6,283 nt of DNA, taken from contig DHLV01000120.1 in NCBI GenBank assembly GCA_002405445.1, positions 1 through 6,283 on the forward strand. Reading direction: 5' to 3'. This document shows positions 1 to 6,283 of the stretch, piece after piece. Every line of letters starts with the position of its first letter. Positions within the stretch are counted from its first letter, which is position 1. The notes under the pieces are model-generated. The model was not told the origin of the DNA. It was given only the letters and a program-made list of their open reading frames with translations, and did not search any database. Source of the DNA: Flammeovirgaceae bacterium UBA4659 (GTDB lineage: Bacteria; Bacteroidota; Bacteroidia; Cytophagales; Cyclobacteriaceae). The translations under genes were made by a program, and so were the position numbers.

Positions 1-806
1 CCGATGAACTGAACCATGCTTCCATCATCGATGGTGTGCGGCTATGCAAAGCCATGCGTTATCGATACAAGCACAATGATATGGCAGATCTGAAAGTACA
101 ACTGGAACAGGCAAGAAAAGACGGTGCGCAGCAAATCGTCATTGTTACCGATGGCGCTTTTTCAATGGACGGCACCATTGCGCAACTCGATAAGATTTGC
201 GATTTGGCTGACCAATACGAGGCGGTGACGATGACAGACGAATGTCATTCTACTGGGTTTATCGGCAAAACGGGCAGGGGCGTGCCGGAGTATTGTGGTG
301 TGATGGACAGAATAGACATCATTACCGGCACATTGGGCAAAGCACTGGGTGGCGCATCGGGTGGCTTCACCTCGGGCAGGAAGGAGATTATAGAAATATT
401 GCGCCAGCGCTCCAGGCCTTACCTCTTTTCAAATACGTTGGCACCTTCTATTGTAGGCGCCAGTATCGAGGTTTTTAACATGTTATCAGCAACAACCGAA
501 CTGCGTGATAAGTTGGAACAAAACACCAGGTATTTCAGAGATGAAATGACCAAGGCCGGATTTGATATCAAGCCGGGCGTGCACCCCATCGTGCCCATCA
601 TGCTGTATGAAGCCCCCTTAGCACAGAAATTTGCTGAACTGCTTTTGGAAAAGGGTATCTATGTGATCGGCTTTTTCTACCCCGTGGTGGCAAAAGGCAA
701 AGCGCGTATTCGCGTGCAGCTATCTGCCGCGCATGAAAGACACCACCTCGACAAAGCCATTCGTGCATTTACCGAAGTTGGCAAGGCATTGGCCGTTCTC
801 AAATAG
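1..806 (+). CDS. kbl: Glycine C-acetyltransferase (2-amino-3-ketobutyrate CoA ligase), 5' end cut by window
   Basis: This PLP enzyme cleaves 2-amino-3-oxobutyrate with CoA to glycine and acetyl-CoA, the second step of threonine breakdown after threonine dehydrogenase; it is cytosolic. The frame is open from base 3 ([11 protein letters not shown]...), so the GTG at 36 is internal, not the start. About 267 residues are visible of the roughly 395-400 usual in the family, so about 130 N-terminal residues lie upstream. Seen: the Asp/His cofactor motif DECH (codons 237-248), then GFIGKTGRG, and the PLP lysine in [10 protein letters not shown] (AAA at 339-341), followed by [10 protein letters not shown] and [17 protein letters not shown]. 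The C-terminus looks complete. BioF and other alpha-oxoamine synthases are relatives, but the [10 protein letters not shown] and RPYLFSN segments favour Kbl. The glycosyltransferase gene follows 10 bases after the stop, so the two may share a transcript. Confidence 0.93.
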   Translation, partial: DELNHASIIDGVRLCKAMRYRYKHNDMADLKVQLEQARKDGAQQIVIVTDGAFSMDGTIAQLDKICDLADQYEAVTMTDECHSTGFIGKTGRGVPEYCGVMDRIDIITGTLGKALGGASGGFTSGRKEIIEILRQRSRPYLFSNTLAPSIVGASIEVFNMLSATTELRDKLEQNTRYFRDEMTKAGFDIKPGVHPIVPIMLYEAPLAQKFAELLLEKGIYVIGFFYPVVAKGKARIRVQLSAAHERHHLDKAIRAFTEVGKALAVLK

Positions 807-816
807 GCACGCTTCG

Positions 817-1485
817 GTGGCAATACCCAAAATCATTTATCAAACATACATAAGCGATCGGCTGCCGATCATCACCAGATTTTTTATTTGGTGGATGAAG
901 CGACAGAACCGCGACTACCGCTATGAGTTCTATGATGATGCGCGAATTGAGAAGTTCTTGAAAGACGAGTTTGCACCGGAGGTCTTCAAGGCGTATGATA
1001 AGTTGGCAATTGGTGCGGCCAAAGCCGATTTTTTCAGATATGCGATATTGTACAAGTACGGGGGCGTGTATATCGATATAGACGGAGCTATTTTGCGGCC
1101 CCTCAGCGAAATCATTCACGCTGATGATGTGGCGGTGCTTTCGAGGGAGATCCATCCGGGATTGTTTGTGCAATGGGCACTGATTTACGACAAGGGACAC
1201 CCTTTTATGCAGCGGACACTCAACAGATGTATGGAAAATATCAACCAAAACCGCTCTCCTCACAACGTTCTTTATATGACCGGGCCAAATGTTTATTCCG
1301 AAGTCGTCAACCAATCAATGGCAGCGCATGAGCGAATCGATTATCGTATTTTTGGCGTTGATTTCGAGCAAAAAAAAAGGTCTGTTATTATCCCCAAACA
1401 CTTTCTCAACTATCTTCTTTATTTGAAGAGACCTGGTTGGTACAAGGTTCAAAAAAAGATTGCAGTGCTCAAGACGAGTACATAA
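817..1485 (+). CDS. DXD-motif glycosyltransferase (GT32-like, capsular polysaccharide synthesis type)
   Basis: A predicted sugar transferase of about 222 residues, probably acting on surface polysaccharide at the cytoplasmic face of the membrane; donor and acceptor cannot be read from the sequence. I chose the GTG at 817 because it places the family's usual N-terminal IPKIIYQT at residues 3-10; the ATG at 733 lies deep inside kbl and would add unrelated residues. Next comes AKADFFRYAILYKYGGVYID (69-88), the conserved block carrying the metal/nucleotide-sugar DXD motif as D87-I-D89, and then TGPNV (155-159), also typical of this fold. The length is close to other short GT32-type enzymes and the C-terminus is basic (WYKVQKKIAVLK). 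There are no clear membrane segments. The gene sits 10 bases after kbl with no obvious ribosome binding site, so it may be co-transcribed with or translationally coupled to kbl, although no metabolic link is evident. Confidence 0.82.
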   Translation: MAIPKIIYQTYISDRLPIITRFFIWWMKRQNRDYRYEFYDDARIEKFLKDEFAPEVFKAYDKLAIGAAKADFFRYAILYKYGGVYIDIDGAILRPLSEIIHADDVAVLSREIHPGLFVQWALIYDKGHPFMQRTLNRCMENINQNRSPHNVLYMTGPNVYSEVVNQSMAAHERIDYRIFGVDFEQKKRSVIIPKHFLNYLLYLKRPGWYKVQKKIAVLKTST

Positions 1486-1595
1486 GCATTCGTGTAAGCC
1501 TCAAAAAATAGCAAACACGATCATCAGTAGTTTTCATAAACCGGTGGAAGCAGGGCAGAAGACTTTTCATGCCAATCTCAGATTGATCAGTTCGC
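1486..1595. other. Convergent intergenic gap between glycosyltransferase gene and cdaA
   Basis: These 110 bases separate two genes that converge. I see no GC-rich hairpin followed by a T run on either strand, and no small open frame worth calling. Transcription may end by a factor-dependent route or run into the opposite gene. Confidence 0.5.
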
Positions 1596-2456
1596 TCAGA
1601 TGTTTAAACCGTGTTCGGTTTGCTCCGCTTCTATTGGAACTTCCTCCCAGTTTTGCGGCTCGGTATTGTGCAAGTATTCAAGAATTTTTTGCTCTACATG
1701 TTTCAATTTCAATCCACGGATGAATTTTCCGTTGCGCGCCAAAATCAAACGGCCGGTTTCTTCTGAGATTGCCATCACCAGCGTATCGGTAGTTTCACTC
1801 ATACCAATGGCCGACCGATGACGAAGCCCAAAGTGCGGTGGCAGATGATCATTTTCACTTACGGGTAACACACACCGCGCAGCCTTTATTCGGCCTTGGT
1901 AAATGATGGCGGCCCCATCGTGAAGTGGGCTCGTTTTGTTAAATATCGCTAACAAGAGGCGCTTGTTGACCTCGGCATCAACCGGGTCGCCTGTTTCTGC
2001 GTAAAATTTGAGTTCCATATCGCGCGAAAAAACGATTAACGCGCCTGTTCTTGTGGCCTTCAATGTTTTTACCGCTTCTATCACCTGATGCACATCAAAG
2101 TCATCGTGATGGCCGGTGCGCCAGTTTGAAATGGTTTTCAAAATGCTGTCTCGATTGATATCGGTGGTGCGCCCGATCAGCAGCAAGAATTTTCTAATCT
2201 CAGGTTGAAAGAGGATGATCATGGCGAGTACCCCCACGCCCATAAACTGGCCGAGTATGGTCGCAAGCAACTCCATTTGCGCAGCTCGAACGATCAGGTA
2301 AATCAGGTATAGCGCAAGGATGCCTAAGAAAATGTTAACGGCTATGCTACCCCTAATGAGTTTGTAAACCTGGTACAATAGTATCCCCACCAAGGCAACG
2401 TCCACAAAGTCTACCCAGCCTACCTCCAAAAATCCTATTTTGAAAAGGAAGATCAT
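1596..2456 (-). CDS. cdaA: Membrane-bound diadenylate cyclase (c-di-AMP synthase), CdaA/DisA_N family
   Basis: Makes the second messenger c-di-AMP from two ATP. The protein is 286 residues from the ATG at 2456; an in-frame ATG at 2498 would add 14 residues. I prefer 2456 because MIFLFKIGFLEVGWVDFVD resembles the usual start of Bacteroidota homologues. Three hydrophobic segments (about 14-34, 38-57 and 63-84) form the membrane anchor, followed by FQPEIRKFL (83-91) and the cyclase domain. The two catalytic motifs are intact: DGA in SPLHDGAAI (D180-G181-A182) and RHR in GLRHRSAIGMSE (212-214). The last 20-25 residues are acidic and poorly conserved. The gene lies downstream of folP on the same strand, 116 bases away, so it is probably in the folP transcript. 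No cdaR (YbbR-domain) partner is next to it, whereas many Firmicutes cdaA genes have one. The family assignment is very secure; regulation is unknown. Confidence 0.95.
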   Translation of the reverse strand: MIFLFKIGFLEVGWVDFVDVALVGILLYQVYKLIRGSIAVNIFLGILALYLIYLIVRAAQMELLATILGQFMGVGVLAMIILFQPEIRKFLLLIGRTTDINRDSILKTISNWRTGHHDDFDVHQVIEAVKTLKATRTGALIVFSRDMELKFYAETGDPVDAEVNKRLLLAIFNKTSPLHDGAAIIYQGRIKAARCVLPVSENDHLPPHFGLRHRSAIGMSETTDTLVMAISEETGRLILARNGKFIRGLKLKHVEQKILEYLHNTEPQNWEEVPIEAEQTEHGLNI

Positions 2457-2572
2457 CTTGTAAAGATACTTGAAAATTGAGAAAGGCGATATTTCCATTT
2501 GCCTGTGGAAAACTAGCCAAGGTTTTGTCTTTGATGTGCTTCAGTTTGCGGGAGAATAAATCCCCTTCGGTA

Positions 2573-3451
2573 TCACATGCTGCCAATTTGCTTGAAGGTG
2601 GATTCAGCTGATTTCAGTTTTTCGCAAAGCAAAATCGTTTCCACCGCTTCTTTTACATCGTGCACACGTAAAATGCTTGCTCCTTTTTGTAAAGCCCTCA
2701 CATGCAGTGCTGTGGTGCCGTTCAGTGCGTGTTTGGCATCGGTGTTGAGTGTGCGCCAAATCATCGATTTGCGCGAGATCCCCACCAGCAAGGGTTTCTC
2801 CAACATCCTAAAATAAGAGAGGCCCTCCAACAGTTGAAAGTTTTGATCTGTTGTTTTCGAAAAACCAAAACCTACATCCACGATGCAATCTTTCACGCCC
2901 AGGCGTTGCAGTTGGTGCACTTTTGGATGGAAGTAATCCATGATGTCTTTGATGAGGTCGCCATATTCTGTTTGCCCGGTCATCGTTTGAGGAGTACCAC
3001 GCATGTGCATCAACACATAGGGCACGCCCAGCTGCGCAATTGTGTCAAACATATTATGGTCTAATTCGCCCCCCGAGATATCGTTGACCATCCATGCGCC
3101 AGCTTCTACTGCCTGCCTCGCCACATCGGCACGGAAGGTATCTACCGATATAATTGCATTTGGAAATTCTTTTGAGATAGACCGAACAACGGGCAGCACC
3201 CGAGCAAGTTCTTCTTCGCGCGTGATGTCAACAGCACCGGGCCTTGACGAGTAGCCACCAACGTCAATGAAGGTGGCACCATCGCCAAGCATTTTTTCTG
3301 CCTGTTTTAAAATCGCAGAAACCTCTGTATGCCTGCTTCCAGCAAAGAAACTATCAGGTGTTGCATTGATAATACCCATTACTTTGGGCACTGTCAAATC
3401 AATGAGGCGACCGCCACAGTTCAAGGTTGCGTTGGTGCGAAAAAGGTCCAT
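2573..3451 (-). CDS. folP: Dihydropteroate synthase
   Basis: Condenses p-aminobenzoate with hydroxymethyl-dihydropterin diphosphate to give dihydropteroate in folate synthesis; the family is the sulfonamide target. The full length is 292 residues, within the usual 270-300 range. Motifs run in the expected TIM-barrel order: VMGIINATPDSFF (24-36, metal-ligand N29), IDVGGYSSRPGA (62-73), VDTF (103-106), NDISGG (123-128), MHMRGTPQTM (148-157), DVGFGFSKT (192-200), GISRKSM (224-230) and RVHDV (262-266). The pterin-binding loop reads D-V-G-F-G-F where many bacteria have D-P-G-(I/F)-G-F; I believe this variant is common in Bacteroidota and not a sign of damage. The ATG at 3451 is the natural start. 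It abuts the tandem-repeat intergenic region and faces the DUF1599 gene. cdaA follows on the same strand. Confidence 0.97.
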   Translation of the reverse strand: MDLFRTNATLNCGGRLIDLTVPKVMGIINATPDSFFAGSRHTEVSAILKQAEKMLGDGATFIDVGGYSSRPGAVDITREEELARVLPVVRSISKEFPNAIISVDTFRADVARQAVEAGAWMVNDISGGELDHNMFDTIAQLGVPYVLMHMRGTPQTMTGQTEYGDLIKDIMDYFHPKVHQLQRLGVKDCIVDVGFGFSKTTDQNFQLLEGLSYFRMLEKPLLVGISRKSMIWRTLNTDAKHALNGTTALHVRALQKGASILRVHDVKEAVETILLCEKLKSAESTFKQIGSM

Positions 3452-3507
3452 CTAAATTCTGTCGTCTAAAATTCTGACATCTAACTTCGAAATTCTAACT
3501 TGCACGC
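3452..3507. promoter_or_regulatory. Divergent promoter region between folP and the DUF1599 gene
   Basis: Only 56 bases separate the start codons of two divergent genes, so any promoters for both should lie here or overlap the coding ends. The stretch is AT-rich and largely made of short tandem repeats. I cannot point to a confident Bacteroidota -33/-7 pair (TTG / TAnnTTTG) on either strand, so the call rests on gene orientation alone. Confidence 0.45.
3455..3498. repeat. Tandem 15-base repeat upstream of folP
   Basis: Read on the plus strand, AATTCTGTCGTCTAA (3455-3469) is followed directly by AATTCTGACATCTAA (3470-3484), differing at 2 of 15 positions. A degenerate third unit, CTTCGAAATTCTAA, occupies 3485-3498. 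On the minus strand the units read TTAGAnnnCAGAATT, and a further partial TAGA runs into the folP start codon. The array therefore fills most of the divergent intergenic region. Confidence 0.75.
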
Positions 3508-4044
3508 ATGAACGAAAAAACAGCGCACGAATATAAAGAGGTAATTGCCGCCTGCAAAGCATTGTTTGCCAAGAAAACCCATGATTATGGCACCGCGTGG
3601 CGCGTTTTGCGTTTGCCGTCTATCACAGATCAAATACTCATCAAAGCACAGCGCATCCGCAGCATACAGGAAAAAGGAGTTCAAAAAGTGGAAGATTCCA
3701 TTAAAGATGAATTCGTAGGCATCATCAACTACTGTTTGATAGCCATGATGCAAATTGATTTGGCATCTTCTGACCGAATTGACATGAGCTTTGAAGAATT
3801 GGAACCGTTGTATGACCGCGCGGTGCAAGAGACATTTGAGCTTTTACAAAACAAGAACCATGACTATGCGGAAGCCTGGCGTGAGATGCGTGTGAGCTCC
3901 ATTACTGACATTATTTTGATGAAACTGCTACGCGTCAAGCAAATAGAAGACCACAAGGGCAAAACACTGGCCAGCGAGGGCATCAAAGCAAATTATCAAG
4001 ACATGGTCAATTACGCTGTTTTTTGTTTGATCAAACTGACCTAA
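3508..4044 (+). CDS. DUF1599 protein (nucleotide modification associated domain 1), two tandem domains
   Basis: A 178-residue soluble protein with two copies of the same domain. Copy one has THDYGTAWR (24-32), SITD (38-41), a K-x-x-R segment (46-49) and INYCLIAMM (73-81). Copy two has NHDYAEAWR (117-125), SITD (131-134), MKLLRVKQIE (138-147) and VNYAVFCLI (167-175). The offset between copies is 93-94 residues. Both keep H-D-Y, W, the I-T-D triad and the N-Y pair, so neither copy looks degenerate. Pfam has tied this domain by comparative genomics to modified-nucleotide systems, but a reaction has not, to my knowledge, been established; here it appears to be a chromosomal gene beside folP. The ATG at 3508 is the first after the repeats. 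As I recall, DUF1599 genes in Bacteroidota often sit beside a DoxX-type gene and tpiA; neither follows here. Family confident, function unknown. Confidence 0.88.
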   Translation: MNEKTAHEYKEVIAACKALFAKKTHDYGTAWRVLRLPSITDQILIKAQRIRSIQEKGVQKVEDSIKDEFVGIINYCLIAMMQIDLASSDRIDMSFEELEPLYDRAVQETFELLQNKNHDYAEAWREMRVSSITDIILMKLLRVKQIEDHKGKTLASEGIKANYQDMVNYAVFCLIKLT

Positions 4045-4167
4045 CCCCAAAAAGCGATTGACGGCCCTTCGATTTTGGCGCATGTTGCTGTGCCAACGTT
4101 GCTGCCATGCATTGACAGTGAAATAGTGCTTGCACAACAGCCTGAAATATGCCAATTTTATAATCTT
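4045..4167. other. Intergenic region upstream of the secreted protein gene
   Basis: These 123 bases lie between the DUF1599 stop and the secreted-protein start. A TTGACA (4112-4117) is present but has no good partner at the right spacing. The final 15 bases are AT-rich (AATTTTATAATCTT), as is usual ahead of start codons in Bacteroidota, which often lack Shine-Dalgarno sites. No further gene is visible here. Confidence 0.4.
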
Positions 4168-5094
4168 ATGAAACTCGTTGGCTTTCTGTTTGGTCTACTG
4201 GTCGGGCTGGTTGCAACTGCTCAGGTATCTATTTCGGCCAACACGGTGGTAGAAGGGGGCAACAGTACGATTGTACTTTCAGGCGGAATTGCAAACCGAA
4301 GCGACAAAGCAAATTTCGGAAAGGCGACCATTATTTTGTCAGCGACAACCGCAACGCCATCTCTTTTGAATAATCCCAGCATGCCTTTTCCAATCGGAAC
4401 ATTGGAGATCAACAGTAAGGTGGACTATGGTTTGAGCGGTCTTTGGCTGATCAATCAAAACCTCACCCTCACTTCAGGTAAAATCAAGATAGCGCCCTGC
4501 GGCAAGTTGATTTACGCAGGCACTCCCGTCGTAGAGGGTAATGACAATTCTTATGTTCAGGAACCATTTTTTGTTCAGGGCAATTCAGGAAAACGCACTT
4601 TTCCCATTGGTGATGGAATTTACGCACCGGTTTCACTTCTCAATATTGAAGCCGCAGACGCAAAAACCGAAATAGGATTTGCCATTACTTCTGATCCGGG
4701 GTTTTTACCCGGAGGATTGATCAAAGAGGTATTTCAAGGGCGATTTTGGCAGATCATCGTTGATGGCGGAAACGCACCGGGGTCGTATCTGGGATCTCAG
4801 ATTTCGTTGAGCAGCAATGGCGTGGACCCTTCCTTTGCAGAATCACCCACCATCCTCGAAAGAAAAACGGATGGAACAACGAATGATTTAGGAGCCTCCT
4901 TGAACAATACTTTTTTCACCAGCAACACCGGCACAAACGCAGAGCGAAAAATTTATGGCATCGCCAAAACTGAATTGATCAAATTGAAGATACATAAGCT
5001 CATTACGCCTGACAACGATCAGGTAAATGACGTGCTGGTAATTGAAGGCTTGGATAATTTTGAAACAAACGAAGTAACATTAGGGCATCTTTAA
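4168..5094 (+). CDS. Secreted protein with truncated type IX secretion (type B) C-terminal domain
   Basis: A predicted exported protein of 308 residues. The ATG at 4168 was chosen over an upstream in-frame TTG (4075) because it begins a classic signal peptide: MKLVGFLFGLLVGLVATAQ, with likely cleavage after AQ (19). Residues 20-270 are low in charge and rich in G, S, T and N. They carry short beta-strand-like units (LWLINQNLTLTSGKIKI, 92-108; SYVQEPFFVQGNSGKRTFPIGD, split 128-139 and 140-149) typical of large Bacteroidota surface proteins. Residues 271-305 match the start of the gliding-motility-associated type B domain: KLITPDNDQVNDVLVIEG (277-294), then NFETNEVTL (297-305). The family normally goes on with an F-N-R-W-G segment and about 50 more residues; here the frame gives GHL and stops. 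No other frame restores N-R-W-G, so the end seems replaced, not merely frameshifted. The product is probably not anchored or secreted normally. Confidence 0.75.
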   Translation: MKLVGFLFGLLVGLVATAQVSISANTVVEGGNSTIVLSGGIANRSDKANFGKATIILSATTATPSLLNNPSMPFPIGTLEINSKVDYGLSGLWLINQNLTLTSGKIKIAPCGKLIYAGTPVVEGNDNSYVQEPFFVQGNSGKRTFPIGDGIYAPVSLLNIEAADAKTEIGFAITSDPGFLPGGLIKEVFQGRFWQIIVDGGNAPGSYLGSQISLSSNGVDPSFAESPTILERKTDGTTNDLGASLNNTFFTSNTGTNAERKIYGIAKTELIKLKIHKLITPDNDQVNDVLVIEGLDNFETNEVTLGHL

Positions 5095-5596
5095 AAAAAC
5101 CATGTCACGTTGAGTTTACTTTTCGCTAAGACTTTAATGATCAAAAATACCGGAAGGAATTTCGGCAAGATTACAACCAATCCCTCGCGTTTCGCAGAAA
5201 AACGCTGAACACATCAACAATCAAGCGCACGCCAGGTGGGCACTCGGCCAAGCAATTGGCAAAAGCGCAAAAAAGAGTGGCAGCCTTTTCGCCCAACAGC
5301 CGCTACCAAAGTACCAAAAAGTTATCGATGGGTAAGAAGACTACCATCAGAAAGGCAAGTTTTAGCAAGCGCAAAGCCGGTAGTTACAAGAGCAAGGCTC
5401 GCAAACGATCCTCGTCAAAGCGGAGGAGCTAGTGTTTCCTCCATCTCGACACCGAATGAATGAAAACAACTGGCATTCACTCATCCCGAATAATGTTCAA
5501 AAGTACATCAATTGGACTCGTAAAATGAATGAGAATAATGTTGCCGTACTGTGTATGGATTTGAAGGACTGATGCCAACCGAAGCGTGCGTCTTGC
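5095..5596. other. About 500 bases without a complete gene
   Basis: This stretch lies between the truncated secreted-protein gene and the convergent M16 gene. It contains the open basic stretch at 5130-5432, described separately, and otherwise only frames under about 25 codons. A 10-base direct repeat GAATAATGTT occurs at 5488-5497 and 5533-5542. I see no hairpin terminator, tRNA, inverted-repeat pair or transposase remnant. It has the look of a rearranged, decayed region. Confidence 0.5.
5130..5432 (+). pseudogene. Possible 3' remnant of a gene encoding a Lys/Arg/Ser-rich tail
   Basis: A 100-codon stretch open from just after a TAA (5127-5129) to TAG at 5430-5432, with no ATG until 5328. 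Residues 1-20 (DFNDQKYRKEFRQDYNQSLA) look like ordinary soluble protein. Residues 68-100 are strongly basic: 15 of 33 are K or R, 8 are S, none acidic, ending K-R-R-S. Such composition bias that stops exactly at a stop codon suggests a real C-terminal tail, of the kind seen on nucleic-acid- or envelope-binding proteins. I do not recognise the parent family. Other readings are a short basic protein started at GTG 5277 or ATG 5328, or chance. It is on the same strand as the truncated secreted-protein gene and begins about 45 bases after that gene's homology ends, so it may be the far side of a deletion. Confidence 0.33.
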
Positions 5597-6283
5597 TTAC
5601 CCAACTGAGACTTGGTGAAAAGCCGCCCATTTGAGATGTTGACGGGCAAGCGCGCTGAGGCCAGCGCCATCGCAGGCAATTGCCGAGGAGATCAGCTGCT
5701 CATAGTAGTTGGCAGGCAGTTGGTTTAACCTGATATTCTTGATTTTGTCTGTCACCGCAAACGGATTCGATAGTTCTAGCTGTAATGAACCCAGAAAATG
5801 GTTTCTCGCCACCTCGATTTCTTTTGCAGGCAAATCTTCACTCTGAAGTTTTTCAACTTCCTTTTGAATTTCATCAATGGTCAACGCTGCTTTTTCAATG
5901 TTTACATCAGTGCCGATGGTGAAAAGCGATTGGTGGCGGTGTGCATGGATGGACGAGTGAATGCCGTAGGTAAGACCTTTCTCTTCGCGGATATTCTTCA
6001 TCAGCCTTGAGCCAAAATATCCGCCCAGTAAATGGTTCAGTAGCAAAAGCTGGAAGTAGTCTGGGTGATTTCTGGTTACTGTTTGGCAGCCCACCCGCAA
6101 CGAGGCCTGCACACTTCCGGGTTTTTTAAAATGCCTTTTACGCAATTCGGCCTCCTGAACGACTGGTACAGGCTCTGCCAACTGCTGACCATCAAATTGC
6201 GCAAACAGATTCTCGATCTCTTTTATTTGCGCAGGCAAAAGCGCCCCGGAGATGTACACTTCAAACGGACGAAAGTGCCCGTC
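5597..6283 (-). CDS. M16-family zinc peptidase-like protein, C-terminal part, 5' end cut by window
   Basis: The visible 228 residues are the C-terminal half of an M16 (pitrilysin/processing-peptidase-like) protein. The frame is open to base 6283, so the GTG at 6259 is internal. Seen: an end-of-domain segment FRPFEVYISGALLP (4-17), the second-domain start QASLRVGCQTVTRNHPDYFQ (59-78), GGYFGSRLMKNIREEKGLTYG (split 87-94 and 95-107, with the conserved R-E-E-K-G-L-T-Y block), and a helical region with LSNPFAVTDKI. The C-terminus KWAAFHQVSVG looks natural. The catalytic HxxEH motif would lie in the N-terminal half outside the window, so whether this is an active subunit or the inactive partner of a pair cannot be told. 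Many Bacteroidota encode such proteins as adjacent pairs. It converges on the disturbed 5095-5596 region. Confidence 0.88.
   Translation of the reverse strand, partial: DGHFRPFEVYISGALLPAQIKEIENLFAQFDGQQLAEPVPVVQEAELRKRHFKKPGSVQASLRVGCQTVTRNHPDYFQLLLLNHLLGGYFGSRLMKNIREEKGLTYGIHSSIHAHRHQSLFTIGTDVNIEKAALTIDEIQKEVEKLQSEDLPAKEIEVARNHFLGSLQLELSNPFAVTDKIKNIRLNQLPANYYEQLISSAIACDGAGLSALARQHLKWAAFHQVSVG

Noticed and set aside
36..806. GTG at 36 as the kbl start
   Set aside because: The frame is open to the left edge, and the residues before it ([10 protein letters not shown]) are conserved Kbl sequence, so the gene begins outside the window.
799..1314. 171-codon open frame on the minus strand
   Set aside because: It lies wholly antisense to the glycosyltransferase gene, whose motifs are clear; its own translation has no recognisable domain.
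2541..2572. Possible hairpin (GGGGATTTATTCTCCC on the minus strand) after folP
   Set aside because: The stem is only about 4 pairs, with a long loop and no T run, too weak for a terminator.
2353..2586. 77-codon minus-strand frame spanning the folP-cdaA gap
   Set aside because: It overlaps the end of folP and the start of cdaA in another frame and shows no conserved features; most of its length is a shadow of cdaA.
2702..3064. 120-codon open frame on the plus strand
   Set aside because: It is antisense to folP, whose motifs are all intact, and its product shows no family features.
4159..4164. TATAAT just before the secreted-protein start codon
   Set aside because: It lies 3 bases from the ATG, so transcription would start after the start codon; it is better read as the AT-rich leader.
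5236..5463. 75-codon plus-strand frame in the 5.2-5.5 kb region
   Set aside because: A different frame over the same bases gives the coherent basic tail that ends at 5430-5432; this frame looks like its shadow.
5488..5542. Direct repeat GAATAATGTT, two copies 45 bases apart
   Set aside because: Ten AT-rich bases can recur by chance; there are no flanking inverted repeats or mobile-element coding remnants to make it a target-site duplication.

Overview
The window reads as chromosomal DNA of a member of the Bacteroidota, most likely a Cytophagales-type environmental bacterium. The strongest sign is a secreted protein that ends in the start of a gliding-motility/type IX secretion (type B) C-terminal domain. 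Supporting signs are a two-copy DUF1599 protein, a folP-cdaA pair typed like those of Bacteroidota, and genes without clear Shine-Dalgarno sites. I see no RNA gene, CRISPR array or recognisable insertion sequence.

Layout: (1) 1-1485, plus strand: the 3' two thirds of kbl (glycine C-acetyltransferase, threonine catabolism), followed after 10 bases by a small DXD glycosyltransferase of the capsule/mannosyltransferase (GT32-like) type. (2) 1596-3451, minus strand: folP (dihydropteroate synthase) followed by cdaA (membrane diadenylate cyclase), converging on the glycosyltransferase. (3) 3452-3507: a 56-base divergent intergenic region built largely of tandem 15-base units. (4) 3508-4044, plus strand: DUF1599 (nucleotide modification associated domain 1) protein with two internal copies of the domain. 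(5) 4168-5094, plus strand: a signal-peptide protein whose type B sorting domain stops abruptly after about 30 residues. (6) 5095-5596: about 500 bases with no complete gene. It holds an open stretch (5130-5432) that looks like the lysine/arginine/serine-rich 3' end of a gene lacking its 5' part. (7) 5597-6283, minus strand: the C-terminal part of an M16-family zinc peptidase-like protein that runs off the window.

Most of the window is ordinary housekeeping: folate synthesis, c-di-AMP signalling, threonine/glycine interconversion and an M16 protease. The most notable point is the 5080-5130 junction. A gene that has lost its 3' end is followed on the same strand by what seems to be a gene that has lost its 5' end. 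A single deletion or an assembly join would explain both. I found no convincing evidence of an undescribed multi-gene system here.
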